A DNA stretch of 64,000 bases from Arthrinium phaeospermum (lineage: Eukaryota; Ascomycota; Sordariomycetes; Amphisphaeriales; Apiosporaceae). The stretch lies in NCBI GenBank assembly GCA_006503535.1, contig QYRS01000006.1, forward strand, positions 2,790,001-2,854,000, given 5' to 3'. Positions within the stretch are counted from its first letter, which is position 1, and each line of letters opens with the position of its first letter. The translations under genes were made by a program, and so were the position numbers. The notes beneath the pieces were generated by a model. The model was given only the letters and a program-made list of their open reading frames with translations, ran no database searches and was not told the DNA's origin. Below are positions 33,501-45,634 of the stretch, piece after piece.

Positions 33501-35088
33501 TGACTGATTCTGACGATCTCCTCTTGTAGAGGTTCTGGTTCTTCCCAATGTCCGTGGAAACCGGAACCAAACATGGTGGAATCCTTGGATTCCTTCCGCA
33601 GGGGGATTTCCCTTGTGGAGCTCTTCTTTCTACTCATAGTAATACCTTTCATCCAGCCTAGTTGATCAAGGCTCCGGTTGGCTGCCTTCCCCACAGACGC
33701 CTTTGCCTTCATCGAAGGGCCTCTCCAAGATGGCAGGGACCCCGACCGGGACTGCTGTTGAGTTTGCATCCCCATGGTCAATGCACTTCGCCTATACTGT
33801 GCTCCTCCGCTACCGGGGCGTGGATCACTCATGGTTGCCGACCTTCTCTCGCGCTTCGCGTTGTCGTCAACGGAGCGAAATGTCTTGTAAGTAGCTCCTT
33901 TTCGGGTCAGGATGAGTTTCTTGACTGCGGCTCCTCCCTTTACATGACCAACAGTCTCAAGTATGCCTGGGTCGACTCTGTTCAGGTGCAGCTCGTTGTC
34001 TTCGCCCCACGACACAAGCTGGAATTCACGATTGTCGATGCCATCATCCGAGATGTTCCCCCGGCTTCTCCACAAGAACTCTTTGGCTTTTTGGCTCCCA
34101 TGCCCGGCAAATATGTTCACGGGATCGGCGTGGTGGTCACGCGGTTCATTTTCACCCCTGCGAGTATCGTACAGATAGAGGTTTCCTGGATCGCTCTGAG
34201 GCATTGCCAACAAGCCCGAGCCAAAGGGTGTATGTCGCGCTCTCCACACAGGGAAATCTGTTCGGATGATTCGCTCAGGTTCGTCGGACACGCCGTAGTC
34301 CCAGAACTTGATAGATCTGTCCAATGAGCAGGTGACCAGAGCAGTAGACCGAGTACGGTTCCAGTCGAGACCATAGATCTTGGAGGTATGCGCATTTATC
34401 GACTTCAACGGCTCCGAGGGCTTCCTCTCGTCCCAAATATGAAGCCACCGATCATGGGAAGAAGCGAGGATGAACGGGTCCTGGCGATTGTATTTGACCT
34501 GTGTGGCGCCAGCAAACCAATCGCAGTATGTTTGGACAGGCTGCCGGGGCCTCCGGAGATCCCACCCATGGACGTATCCATCTACAGCGCATGTCGCAAG
34601 GATATCTGGGTGATGGGCCGAGAAGTTGATATCGGTAATAGCTCTGCTGTGGCCTTGAAGAGAGTGCTCAATGGCACCATTAGCAGAAGCTTCCCTCAAG
34701 TTGAGGTTCCAGATCAAACATCGGTGGTTAGCCGTTGATGCGACCCAGTAGTCACGAGCTGCAAATGGCGACCATTGCACATCTACCACCAGCCAGGGCA
34801 GGCCATGACTGCTCAGCCTGCGTGGTCCGCTGTAGGGAGAGTCCAAATCAATGATAGCAAGACCTTCAGGCCTATATGATAAGAAATTGTCAGCCACCTG
34901 AGTACGAAGACAGTGCACCAATACATATGCGCTTACGAGGCGAGTGCAATATCGCGGCCAGAGGGAGATATCGTGGCTGAGCCCACAAGACCTTCGACAC
35001 GAATCGTTACATCGGCATCAAAGGTCTCGCTGTCAGCTGCGGATTTGATCGTCTTGCCCTTCTTGGAAGGGTCCAGAAGCGACGGCAT
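30515..35088 (-). CDS. mtc5: SEA/GATOR2 complex WD40-RWD-RING protein Mtc5 (WDR59 homologue)
   Basis: Two exons, 35088-34937 and 34871-30515; intron 63 bp, GTAAGC donor, TATAG acceptor, phase 2; 1502 residues. Joined sequence runs SGRDIALASPEGLAIIDLDS. WD40 repeats occupy about residues 50-370 (TCSLDRSIKFWD, LASSHDRWLHIWD). An RWD domain follows near 490-605 (LQEEIVRISQQLP, YPKSRAPKFLIEKS). Disordered acidic segments separate it from a helical stretch near 840 (CEHNAEVALKYGRYDLVHVW). A C-terminal RING-like zinc domain lies near 1313-1380 (CERCKRMQ, CVYCLAPL, CLGCGCALHEACLAEWH). This order is that of WDR59/Sea3. Known role: SEACAT/GATOR2, which opposes SEACIT/GATOR1 to keep TORC1 active at the vacuole. 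Divergent from ubc13 across 1 kb. Confidence 0.93.
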
Positions 35089-36099
35089 GGTGAGTTCCGG
35101 TTAACCAGCTCTTTCGCCAAAGCTGAGTTGGCCTTGCATCAAAGGAGCAAGGCTGAGATATAGCGAAGTTGAGTGCGGTGTCTCTTTCAACTCCGACTCA
35201 TGGTCTCGCGTATTTTGCCTGTACAGAAGCTATTGAGCTCTGCATGACTTAGAAGAGGAGATATGTAGTGCCACCATGCATCGTGTATATGATGATGCGA
35301 AAATAGCCCGAGGGTGATCGTGTGTTTCGTGATGGCGCCAATAGTCTATTTGATGAGATTGATATTACTTAGTAGATGTGATGATTGACATTGAATGAGC
35401 GCCTCTTCATGTCAAAGCTCTTGGGATGCATGATTGCACAAATATGCATAAATGGCTAGTAGTAGAAAATTGTGCACGCTCTGCTCCCTTAGTCAGGCCT
35501 GGTACATACCAAGAACGAGGGGCAACTCAAAGAGGATCAATGTATCTCTCTTATCGACAACGGGAGCTTCATAAGTGTTGGATGGCATGAATGCATTAAC
35601 CGGTGCGTGCTGCTCGTGCTTGATCATCAGCGCTTGCTGCCTCTGTTTAGGTAAACCGAGAATCCAAGCCTCATTTCCAGACTTTGCTGATGCCACTACA
35701 TACTAAGTACTTAACAAACCCCAATCCCATTGAAGTCATTTGAGGAAGACTTCGGATTGTTTTAGTGCTGCCTTCTATTCAGGTCCTCTCGTTACTTAGT
35801 GATACCTCGAACATAAAAAAAACCCCGCCAAGCTTCAGACCTCCAGCCCACTTCCAGACTTCCGCCAACCATCAGAAGCACCAGAGCCGCCGCCTGTCTC
35901 TTTGACCCCACGACTCCGGCTCCCGGCCCCAGCCAAATACCTACCTACTGCTTCTTATCAGACACCTTCTTTGCTTTCTAACTTCCCCCAAAGGTCGGCG
36001 ATAGAAAAGTTCTGTTACTCTGCTTTCTTTCCAGCAAAGCCCATCATTCACTCATTACCACGCTTGCTCCCAGAACCCTCCAGAAATACCTCCTCCAAA
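35089..36099. promoter_or_regulatory. Divergent promoter region mtc5/ubc13
   Basis: About 1 kb between divergent ATGs. A 67-codon open frame at 35493-35696 on the minus strand ends next to a GTATGT donor-like site but starts only with GTG, and I could not join it to a gene. CT-rich leader sequence precedes ubc13. Confidence 0.5.
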
Positions 36100-36843
36100 A
36101 TGGCGCTGCCCAAGCGCATCATAAAAGAGACGGAGCGCCTCATGTCAGAGCCGTGAGTCGCATAACCGCCCACCAACCCCGGCCTGCACTTTGCACGGCC
36201 GAAAGCAAAGAGGAAAGACTGTTAACTAACCGTACTTCATTTTACCAATAGTGTGCCTGGCATTAGTGCTGTACCTCACGAAGACAACCTGCGATACTTC
36301 GATGTCGAGATCCACGGACCGTCAGGATCTCCCTACGAGGGTGAGTCCCCAAGATACTCTACCCTGCTCTAGGGGACATGAGCCCCTTTCCATCGGCAAT
36401 GGCAGGTATCTAACAGTCGCTCGAATAAATAGGTGGTGTTTTCAAGCTCGAGCTCTTCTTGACCGACGACTACCCGATGGTGCCCCCAAAAATCCGCTTT
36501 CTCACCAAGATCTACCACCCGAACGTCGACAAGCTGGGTCGCATCTGCCTCGATGTTCTGAAGAGTAAGTTGGCGCTGCTCCCCGAGTCCCGCCTGATAT
36601 TCCGGGCTCCAGCCCCCAGTATAGAGCATGTCACTGACATCACCCCCGTGTCCCGCAGACAACTGGTCGCCCGCCCTGCAGATTCGCACCATCCTTCTAT
36701 CGATCCAAGCCCTGCTTGGTGCCCCCAACCCCGACGACCCTCTGGCCGCCGATGTGGCCAAGGACTGGAAGGAGGACGAGAACCGCGCGATTGCGACTGC
36801 GAAGGAATGGACCAGCAAGTACGCCATGCCTGAGAGCAAGTAG
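36100..36843 (+). CDS. ubc13: Ubiquitin-conjugating enzyme E2 Ubc13
   Basis: Four exons: 36100-36152, 36252-36340, 36433-36564, 36659-36843; phases 2, 1, 1 join to 152 residues, the standard length. Starts [18 protein letters not shown]. The active-site region [19 protein letters not shown] carries catalytic Cys86 and the HPN motif; [20 protein letters not shown] and [18 protein letters not shown] follow. Known role: with the Mms2/Uev partner it builds Lys63-linked ubiquitin chains, including on PCNA in error-free DNA-damage tolerance after Rad5. Distinguished from Ubc1/Ubc4-type E2s by the PNPDDPL and MPPK-like loops and by length. Three introns in 460 coding bases. Confidence 0.96.
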
Positions 36844-37479
36844 AGAGACATGGTCAAGAAATAAAGAAAGAAACAAAGACAGAAAAGAGCTAGAATCATG
36901 CTATGGGGAGTCAACCCACTACGTACCGGAGCCCCCAACCACAAGCACGTCGCCTTGGGGTGGCAAGCAGGCAGGGTGGCAAGTCTGAGAGTACATCGGT
37001 CACCAAGCATATCATCTACTCGATGGCATAGAGGATAGGTTATGAAAGTCGAGCAGCAGCGCGAAACATACACCCCCCATACGTGTTTTTGGAACGAATT
37101 GAAACGAAATGATAGGCTAGGCCGGTGGCGGCGGGCGCGTGTTGGGTCCTTGGCGTGACAGACGCGCATTGGTATTCTGGGACTGGTTTTCTCTTTTCAG
37201 TGCTCAAGGTGTTTACTACTAGACAATGGGTCATATACGTCCTCTTCATCTTTCCAGACAGCCTAGCTCGGTTACGCTTGCCGCTGTATTCCATATAGCG
37301 AAGACATATCCAGGGTTCACGATATCCCTTTGGAATCCGCGCGTGCTCGTTTATGGCCCCCTACATTCCTTGTGACAACTAGCAGATGATGCCTCTGATA
37401 AAACGCCACTTAATGTTTGTATAGCCGCGCTCTCCAAATGCCTGTCAGAGTAGGTATGTACAGTGCGATCACCTTCGCT
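36844..37479. other. Convergent intergenic region ubc13/etr1
   Basis: Both neighbouring genes end here, so it should hold two 3' UTRs. No gene, repeat or structured element recognised. Confidence 0.5.
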
Positions 37480-38761
37480 CTACGTCTCCCCGAAGACGAA
37501 GACCCCCTTGCCCTTCCTGAACCCCTGAAGCGTCCCCTGGACGGCGTCGCGCAGCGCGGCCTCCTCGGTATCCCACGCCCAGTCGACGCCGACGACGGGC
37601 GTGTCGCGGAACTTGCCCTCGCGGATGAGGCCCAGGATCTCGTTGACCGTCTGCTTCTTGCCGGCGGCGTCGCCGTCGGCCCACCGGCTGAGCCAGAAGC
37701 CGACGAAGCGGATGTCCTTGAAGATGAGCAGGCCCGTCGGCAGCGCGACCGGCTGCCGCGACATGCCGCCGTAGGTGACCATGGTGCCGCCGACGCCGAG
37801 CGTCTTGGCCATGGCCTGCGCCGACTTGCCGCCGACGCAGTTCAGGCCCAGCCGGACGCTGTCGCCGCCGCTGCCGCCCAGCCACTGCTTCAGCTGGTCC
37901 TTGAACTCGCGGCTCTGGAACTCCTCGTCCGTCACCACGTGCGTCGCGCCCAGCTGCGTGAGCTCCGCCTTGAGCTGCTCCGTCGCCTCGGGCGTCTCGC
38001 GCGCCCGCACCACGTTGATGCTGCGGTACCCCCACAGCTTCGCCAGCTGGATGGCCGCGCGCCCGACCCCGCTGTTGGCGCCGTTCTGCACGAACCAGTC
38101 GCCCTCGCGCAGGGCCGGCTGGGCGTAGTCCCGCAGCATCCGGTACGCCGAGCAGGGGTTCACGGCGACGGTGCCGGCCTGCGTCGGGGTCAGCCCCTCC
38201 TTGTCGACGGGCAGGACCGCGTCCAGGGGCGCCACGGCGTGCGTGCGCCAGGTCCCGAACCCGGTCTTGGCGGGGATCACCCAGTCGCCCTTCTGCAAGT
38301 GGCCCGCGGCAGACACCACCTCGAAGACGCCCTCGTTGCCGGGGATCACGGACGGCTCCGTCGTGCCGATCAGTGGCGAGAAGCTCGGCTTCACGCCATA
38401 CGTCCCTTGGATCGTGTTCACGTCGGCCGGGTTGATCGGGGCGGCGAGGACGCGGAGGAGGACCGAGGAGGACGGGAGACTCGGGGAGATGGAGTGGGTG
38501 TGTAACCTGGAAAGCAAGGACTTATTAGCAAGGTACAAAAAGAAAAGTTGTTACAGCGCCTAGTGCTTACTTGAGTACATCACTGGGCTCTCCGAATTTG
38601 GTGAAGACCAGCGATTTGGCCTGTGTATATCCGTACGGCCCTGACTTATGCCGTACCTGGCTCAGCGTGGTGTTTGCCGTGACTTTCGATATCGAGGGCC
38701 GAGCGAGGCATCTCGGGAGGGCTGCGACAGTTCGCGCCGCCTGCGGTCGCATTGTCACCAT
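37480..38761 (-). CDS. etr1: Mitochondrial trans-2-enoyl-CoA/ACP reductase Etr1
   Basis: Two exons, 38761-38571 and 38506-37480; 64-bp intron, phase 2; 405 residues. A second in-frame ATG three codons downstream (38752) is also possible. The N-terminal 40 residues are Arg/Ala/Ser-rich without acids (MVTMRPQAARTVAALPRCLA), a mitochondrial presequence. MDR-fold hallmarks: NPADVNTIQGTYG with the active-site tyrosine of the ETR/MECR group, VIPGNEGVFEVVSAAG, FVQNGANSGVGRAAIQLAK (NADPH Rossmann), GLNCVGGKSAQ and FWLSRW. Known role: last reductive step of mitochondrial type II fatty-acid synthesis, which supplies octanoyl for lipoate. High GC3; the 362-codon antisense frame across it is an artefact of that bias. 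Confidence 0.93.
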
Positions 38762-40189
38762 TGTCGCAAATTGTGGTGTTTATAAGTTCTCTGAAATCAT
38801 AAGTCGTCAAGTCGCTTCCTGATACACGCAATTGGGGTATCGAGTTTCGTTCTGGAAGGTGTAGGTGTGAGGCTTTGGCTGTTGCGGTGGTCAATATCGA
38901 AGAGCTGGAGGAGAGCTACTCCATGGACGACTGGAGCTTTTTGGGAGAGCTCTCTCGGCTGTAGGGGCTCGGCAATGACGTTGATTTTTGCTAACCCCCA
39001 CTGCCCGCAAATGCACCCAAAATGTTTCCGAAACGCCGGACGAATAGACGCATCCTACTGTATCAACTCCTTCATACCATTGGTTCATACTCTATATATA
39101 GAAAATGTATAGACTGATAAGCTCATGAGTATACATACCATGAATCTCGTATTTTAGCGACCTGAAAAGCTCCGACGGAAAACATGTCAGGGCAGACTTC
39201 ATGAGTCCGCTTCCATACTGAGGTAGCAATTGAGACCTGGCATTTCCCTCCCAAATAAAATCGCAATAGCTTCGTTTCAAAGTGCTCTTTGGTTTGTCAA
39301 TTGAAGCGCTGACAGTATGCGCGGAGGGAGTATTTGTATATACTGGCGCCATTGGGCCCGGCCCATTGCGACAAGCTTGAAGACACCAAAGCCAAAAAGC
39401 TTCTTTATTCAATTACTGGTGTATTAGTCCTGACACTCGGTTGCACTTTAAAGTTCTCGGCGTATGACTATGATGTAAGAGCATGTAGCTTCAATGTTGC
39501 TAGAACTGATTATTCGGGCAAACCAAGAGTTTCCTTTCCCTACACGCCTGGAGAATGCTCCAACCACACCACCGACACGATCAATCGCAATTATTCCCAG
39601 ACCCGTAAATGAATATGTATTAATAACAACATTTGTCCTGTCGCTCTCATGTCCCATGAAACGTAGCATTGGGCGTCGGTAGTCCAAGCTCAACCAGCAC
39701 AATCTGCCTCCTTCTCCTCCCCCTCCGGATCCCCGAGACAAAGCTCGAAGATACATCTTATGTCCAAGAGGGGAGGCTCGCCTATGGCACCCGCCCCCTT
39801 CTCATTTCGCAACTCGGGGCGGCCATATGTCCATGGTAGGTGATAAACAATGAGCGATACATTCCGTAAGTGAGCGGCCGCGTTCTTCAAGATGGTATTG
39901 TGATACAACATATGCAAAATAACGAAGGGGAATAGTCCAACCAATAAGAAAAAACGAAACTAGGAAAAATGACGCTGTATGTCAATGAATGAGCTCGTCC
40001 TGAGCTGGGTATCTCTTATCTTCACATCCTAGGTTCCAATTGAACCTCACTCCACCCCCTTCCTCCCACGAACACAGGGATGTTCTCGGCATGGGACAAC
40101 ACGCCATTTTCTTGTCAATCGAGACTCTGGATGAGCTTAGGCCGTAATGTCTGCACCGGCTCGGCGCAGGAACAGTGCCGTCCGCGCAA
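38762..40189. other. Intergenic region, no gene seen
   Basis: Upstream side of etr1 and 3' flank of the Ser/Pro-rich gene, both on the minus strand. AT-rich, with scattered short frames; nothing supported. Confidence 0.45.
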
Positions 40190-40873
40190 CTACTTGATCT
40201 CCTTGAAGAGGTCATCGCCCATGGACGTATCGACCTTCGCCTGCAATGCGCTTAGCTCGGGAATCATGGGCGGGGGCGGCCCCGAGGGCTTTTGCGGCGC
40301 CTCGTCAAAAAGCGGTGGTGCAGGCGGTTGCAGAGTCTGCTGTTCGACTACGGAGTTGTTGCCGGATCGTAAGCGTCTGAACCAACCGCTACTCCTCTTC
40401 GCTTTCCTCTCCTCCGCCATGACGCTGGCCGTGCGACTGGGCGGTCTCGAAGTGTTCTGGTCGCCGGCGATTGACGCATGATCGTCATAAGTGTTGTGCA
40501 GCAGGTTCTTGCTGAGCAGACGCCTAAGGCTGCCCCGCGACGACAAGGTGGGGGACGCAGGAATATCCTCCGCCGGGCGCTTCACACCGCCTGTTATCGT
40601 CGTTGTGTGGCCGGTATCTGACTTCTGATCTGACTGGGGCGAAGTCTTCCTCTCGACGGTATGACCGTTCGCGGCCCCGTTAGGCTCCTTCTTCTCGCCA
40701 CCGACCTCTGCTGGTGTAGGGGTCTTGGGCGGCGTCGGAACCTCTTGCACTGGCGACGGAATAGGCGGTGGGATGTTGGTACCGTCTGTCAGAGAACCGA
40801 AGTGGAAGTCTAATGCCGGCAATTGGAAGCGTTTGGTGCCTACCGGCTTTGCAGTGGTCGTGGAGGCGGGCAT
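40190..40873 (-). CDS. Uncharacterised Ser/Pro-rich fungal protein
   Basis: Single exon, 227 residues from ATG 40873-40871 (context CCGCCATGCC); the open frame continues 22 codons upstream to another ATG, which is less likely. No known domain. Blocks that look constrained are KRFQLPALDFHFGSLTDGT near the start, RGSLRRLLSKNLLHNTY and RPPSRTASVMAEERKAKRSS followed by WFRRLR in the middle, and a short C-terminal helix. Between these lie Pro-rich spacers (PPPIPSPVQEVPTPPKTP). Highly basic in the middle and probably disordered; the SRTAS and RRLLS motifs could be kinase sites. Function unknown; I believe it is a conserved filamentous-fungal protein, but a search is needed to say so. Confidence 0.72.
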   Translation of the reverse strand: MPASTTTAKPVGTKRFQLPALDFHFGSLTDGTNIPPPIPSPVQEVPTPPKTPTPAEVGGEKKEPNGAANGHTVERKTSPQSDQKSDTGHTTTITGGVKRPAEDIPASPTLSSRGSLRRLLSKNLLHNTYDDHASIAGDQNTSRPPSRTASVMAEERKAKRSSGWFRRLRSGNNSVVEQQTLQPPAPPLFDEAPQKPSGPPPPMIPELSALQAKVDTSMGDDLFKEIK

Positions 40874-43737
40874 GGCGGGCGATTGGTAGTGGAGAGACCA
40901 AGTATCTATGCTTGGATTCTTCAAGGTTGACGGGATCAAAGTCGCCGTGGTGTGGTGGAATGGCAGATATCTGCTGCAATCGGTGACCGATGATGTATTG
41001 GACCAAAACTAATAAAGGGCCACTAGAATAGATATTCCTGAGGGGCGCACGTCTAGGCGAGCCAGCCGGTACGAACCGTGGCGGTTTTTGGGCGTCGAAC
41101 GTTGTCAATTCACAGGGCCTCTTTTCAACGGCGCGTTCGGCAGGGGGGAGGGGGGAGAACGACACAGAACTAGATGGCTTCAACGCAATTGGCAATGATG
41201 TTGCACAGAGAAGAAACAATCACACAAGCAAGCCTTCAAGGAACACAAGAGAGAGTGAGTGAGCGACGAAGACGGCTGGCAGGGTCTGAGCGACAACCTA
41301 AGAGATTGGAAAGGTGGCGCGCGGGCTTCGATGCTGTCTTCTCCCAGCGAGTGGAGAGATGAGGGACGACAAGACGAGAGAGCGCTGGAGCGAGGAAGAC
41401 GAACCAGGGGTAAGGATGCCGGGAAAGCACCCTGGGGGGCTGAGGTACCATGGGCTGCGTTGGTAGCAGGTATTGGCATCGTGGGCTGCTTTGCTGCAAG
41501 TCGGGGGGTAATTGATGTCACCTTTGACAGATGATACATAGCTTCCCATATAGAGATGTACACACGTAATAAAGGGTCCCCTGTTTGTTGTGTAATTTGG
41601 GCCAAATAAGGCCTTCTGTTTGTATATCACAAGTTGCCAGCCTATATGGAATGGAGTGCCGACATTGACGAACCAGTGTGGTCGAAGGCATTCATTAGCA
41701 AAGCTTTGGGAACCGCCAAAGTACTTACCGTGGCCCGAGGGAAAAGTACCTACTTTTCCCATCAGTGTCGATTAATCCCGTGTTGGAATAAATTGAACTC
41801 GATACTGGTTGAATGGTCCCCTTTTACTAGAGGCCTCTGTGCTTGGAATAGGCAAAGCGTGGAGAGGTAGAGAGCGGAAAGTGGAGAGTTGGAGACTGGA
41901 GACTGGAGAAGACCGCAGACCGAAAAGGCTGGCGTCTGACAGACAAACCCAATTGGGAAAGAGATCGATTGACACGAGGTACCTGGTTGCTGGCCTGCGC
42001 CAGATGTTCGGTTCTCTGTCTCTGATCAACTGAACCACTGGGGTTCATGCTGGCCCAGTACAAGAAAAAGCAACGCAATGCATGGCATTGCATAGATGTG
42101 GTCTTTCTTGACGCAGATCCAGAAAGATCACGACTGGCCTACCTACTTACATAAAACCAAAAAATACATACGGTATGGCGCTGATGAAAGAGGTAGCCTC
42201 CGAGGTGGGAGGTACTACCAGAAAAAGCGCACGACAACATACCCGCCTGTTCCCCGGCCCTACTGTAAATCATCAGATGACAGCAGCAGGCCTCAACCTT
42301 GCCGTTTGCAAGCCGCAATTACGGATCCTCAACAAAGTACCTACCTACTCATTCGCGGAAAGCCGTTTATCCCGCTGTTGAAGTACATACACAAACCAAA
42401 GAGAGAATATGAAAAATTCTCTATCGCTCTGCCTCTCGCTCTGTCGGAACGATACGAGGTGGGAGGCTCAGCCAGTGTGCTAGGTAATGTTTCGTTTGCT
42501 GCTGTCTTGGGCCTTGGGCGCACCCACCTCAGATTTGGAGCCCGCCTGCCGCCCTGTCGGTACCCTCCATACCGATTTTGCAGCGAGCGTTGAAGGATTG
42601 GCCACTACACGAACCTGGCTGCCCTGTATTTTTAGACACGCCATGGTAAGTAAATAGGGGACTGTCTGTTTCTCCAAAGCCCACACCACATCTGCATGTA
42701 CAATGTAGGAATACCGTGGCAGCGTGGCTATTCCCAACCGCAACCTACTAGAAAGGAACTATCAGTAGACTAGATATCTAGTTGCCCACTGATTGATAAT
42801 GCCATACATTAATCGTGAAGGCTACCACGATATCGGACAATATATCTGCAGATGATCGTGCAGCATAGCATGGATCATCACTGCAGTTTGCCCTGGCCGG
42901 CCCCATCATTGCTTTGCTTGTTTGCTTGCATTGAAGTCCCATCGTCTCCGAATGCGCGACATCGAAAGTGGTCGACCAGCAACCAGGCAAGCAGCGAACG
43001 GACTCTAAGCCGCCCGCCATGGCGCATTATGGAAAACCTGCCATCGCGCTTGCCAAAAAGCGGGTCGTTATATCTTTCCCGTCCAGGCTTCAACCTTGCA
43101 GACCTCACTTATACTTCAAGCTAGGCTATCTCCTTCGGCAGCCTGGCAAGATCCGTGTCCCGAAGAAAATTGAATAGCTTCAAATAGGTACGTAATATCG
43201 AGCGAAGTTCCTGTAGTTGATATTGCCATCTTACCATGTACGGTGCGTGGAAACTCAGCCGGCAGAGCTGGAGTTCGAATCGGAACCGCGATCTTAAGTC
43301 CGCTGCTACTATATGCTAAGCGCATCCCGGTTGATATGTGCCTAGGGTCAAGGACACCAACGACCTCTGCAATATTGCATTGAGATAGCTGCGGGACTAC
43401 AACGTAGCATGGCGATTCGGACCAACTATAGCGTCGGCCTCCAGCGCGATGCCATCATTGAACAATTTCCAACGATGGATTCATGTTGCAATGCTGCCAC
43501 ATGATGATGCAAGATTAGATGGGGAGTATTTCAGGTGATTACTTAACACTCACCAGATATGTCTCGCCAGCTCGGCAATTATCGACAGAAGACAAATTCT
43601 ATCCGATCGCTCCCGGACTGCGTGCCGTCAACCTCGCTAGAGACTCCCTGATGCATCACCGTGGATCCTACCTAGGGGCTTTGACTCCTGAGTTTGCAGA
43701 GGCTCGTCCCATCGCCGATTCTCTACTCAATTCTATA
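40874..43737. other. Gene-free region before SDR relics
   Basis: About 2.9 kb. The part next to 40873 is purine/pyrimidine-skewed, as expected for promoter and leader of the Ser/Pro-rich gene. The largest frame (42096-42593, 165 codons) has no domain character and lacks splice or context support. No repeat recognised. Confidence 0.4.
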
Positions 43738-44327
43738 TCACCCCTTCCCCTTGATCTTCTGCTCCAGCACGTCCAGCTTCGATATCTTCTTGATGATACC
43801 ATCCAGCTTACCGACCGGAAGCAGCAACGCCGGTCTCACCTCCGATGCGTGCCGGCCCTGCCATACTGGGTGTAGCGGATTCGCAGGACCGAAGTCCCTG
43901 GTGACCAAGTCGGCCCATGTGACGGCCTCATTGACCACGTTGTATAACGAACCCGGCGTCAACATCACGGCGGGCGCGTTGTCGATGGTGGACCCAACGC
44001 CGCCGGGTAGCAGGTTGACCACCCTGCCGCCCATCGGCACGGCTCGAGTCGGAGCCCCTCGGCGAGGCTGGCGGCCGCTGCCTTGGACGTGTTACTCACA
44101 ATATCGTCGAGCGAATCGCTCGTCAGCTTTTTTACGGCGTTGATGCTCATGTCGATATCCAGCTGCACGGTGGCGATGCCGGCATTGCCAACCTGCTTCA
44201 GTTTCGTGGGGTTACAAGCATATATGAATACACGCCAACTACCGGTTCTGTGAAAGGCGAGAGCGGGTGCTGCGCCCAAGCTGTAACCTGAGCAGTCGAT
44301 GGAAAGAAATATCACTTGAGGCGCCAC
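43738..44327 (-). pseudogene. SDR pseudogene A (AYR1/oxidoreductase type)
   Basis: Clear remains of a short-chain dehydrogenase, broken in several ways. The start position reads GTG (44327-44325) before APQVIFLSIDCSGYSLGAA and AFHRTGSWRVF, then NPTKLKQVGNAGIATVQLDI. About 80-90 residues are then missing: the text jumps to SNTSKAAAASLAEGLRLEP, so the NNAG strand, catalytic serine and tyrosine are gone. A frameshift near 44045 moves the end into another frame, VVNLLPGGVGSTIDNAPAV to KLDGIIKKISKLDVLEQKIK, a typical C-terminus for this fungal subfamily. No functional enzyme can be made. Head-to-head with pseudogene B. Confidence 0.8.
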
Positions 44328-44661
44328 TATCAGCGAATGGGTGTACAGGTAGACAGAGAAGTGATTTCTTATGGATAGGGTTCCGCATTTCTTGGCAGAT
44401 GAGACGCGGAGACCGAACCCCTTGAGAGAAAGTGCACACATTACAAATGTCATCGAAAATATCTTCTGGTAAGGTATATGTCAAGCTAAACGTACTTGGC
44501 CATGAGCGTCGATTCGGAAATGTATTGCGGAGCACATTAGTGCCCGAGGAGGCTCCTTCCGATCTTGCTTACATGCCACCCACAGCCGCTCCATCAGTGT
44601 CGACCAGCAGATGTAGCTATGCTTTCGCAAAGGGAGGCCAGGCTAAATAACTATCTGTGAC

Positions 44662-45224
44662 AGGTACCAACACCGGCCTCGACCTGGAGACCGCCCGCCA
44701 GCTCCTGGACTTAGGACTCAGCAGACTCGTTATGGCCGTGTGAAATATCTCCAAGGCTGAAACCGCCCGTGAATCCTTGCTGGAGGGACGCCCCCCTAGT
44801 TCGTGTGATATAGAGATATGGAGTTTGGATCTTTCGTCGTATCGTTCTGTCACGGACTTTGCGGAGCGAGCCAAGACTATGCAGCGCCTCGACATTGCCA
44901 TCTTGAACGCCACAATCGACGAAGACCTGCAGGTAAACTACCTCTCCAACACCCTCCTGGCAGTCCTGCTGCTGCCCACTCGCCGACGAGGGCACGCCAC
45001 CGCCGAATGCCCCCCAGCACCGAGTACGGGCCAGCTAGTCCTCGTCTTATCCGGCGCGCGTGCGTGTGTAGACAACTCATGCGTTGGCCTTGTACTCAAC
45101 TCCATCTAGCATGGCGGCGCTGCTCTACAAGCCGGAAGACGAAGTGGTTGCAAAACTGTTGTGGGAAGAGACCTTGCCCGAACTGGAACTTGCTGGACTA
45201 CGGGACATTATGCAGGATATGTAA
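44662..45224 (+). pseudogene. SDR pseudogene B (retinol-dehydrogenase/TIC32-like type)
   Basis: Begins after a CAG acceptor-like site with GTNTGLDLETARQLLDLG, the TGxNxGLG cofactor motif region. An in-frame TGA stands where the conserved Arg of (V/A)RN should be (MAV, stop, NISKAETA), consistent with CGA to TGA. It continues SLDLSSYRSVTDFAERAK and RLDIAILNA, then loses a segment before EDLQVNYLSNTLLAVLLLP. After frameshifts and a further deletion that removes the catalytic YxxxK, the normal C-terminus reappears in another frame (VVAKLLWEETLPELELAGLR, stop TAA 45222-45224). Any first exon further upstream was not identified. Confidence 0.8.
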
Positions 45225-45634
45225 TTGAGAATTTATTCTTCGGACGTTTCTAGTACGTAGGGTCATTGCTCTTGAAATCATATTCTCCTATGAATCATAC
45301 TCGAAGTCCCGTTTCCTATTCCAGCCTGGAAAGACAAACTACCTAGGTAAGTTATCGGGAAACAGATCGACAAGTTGGTTAATCCATGATAATAAGCCAG
45401 ATAAACCCGTTGGCATAATGTTGTCGGGGCAGTGTTGACCGCGCCTGTGTTCGCGATCCCACGCAGGTACGGAAGGATAACTGATAATTAGACTCCATCA
45501 AAGTAGTGTGGGAAAAGTTAGTCTAATTCCTTCCATCCATGGAACGATGAATATCGAGGTGCCACTCTTTGTAAGTCAGATGCTTCATGGGCCTGTGCTT
45601 TCTTCGAGGGCTAACACATATGTAGCATGGCCCC
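45225..45634. other. Spacer between SDR relic and vps34
   Basis: Contains the vps34 3' flank; no gene or repeat seen. Confidence 0.45.

Noticed and set aside
35493..35696. 67-codon minus-strand frame with GTATGT donor-like end
   Set aside because: Opens with GTG, no recognisable family, and no partner exon could be joined; kept only as a note in the mtc5/ubc13 spacer.
37417..38505. 362-codon antisense ORF opposite etr1
   Set aside because: Same codon-bias artefact; sense strand is a clear Etr1 with presequence.
43258..43290. GAGTTCGAATCGG resembling a tRNA T-loop
   Set aside because: Departs from the B-box consensus and no cloverleaf can be drawn.
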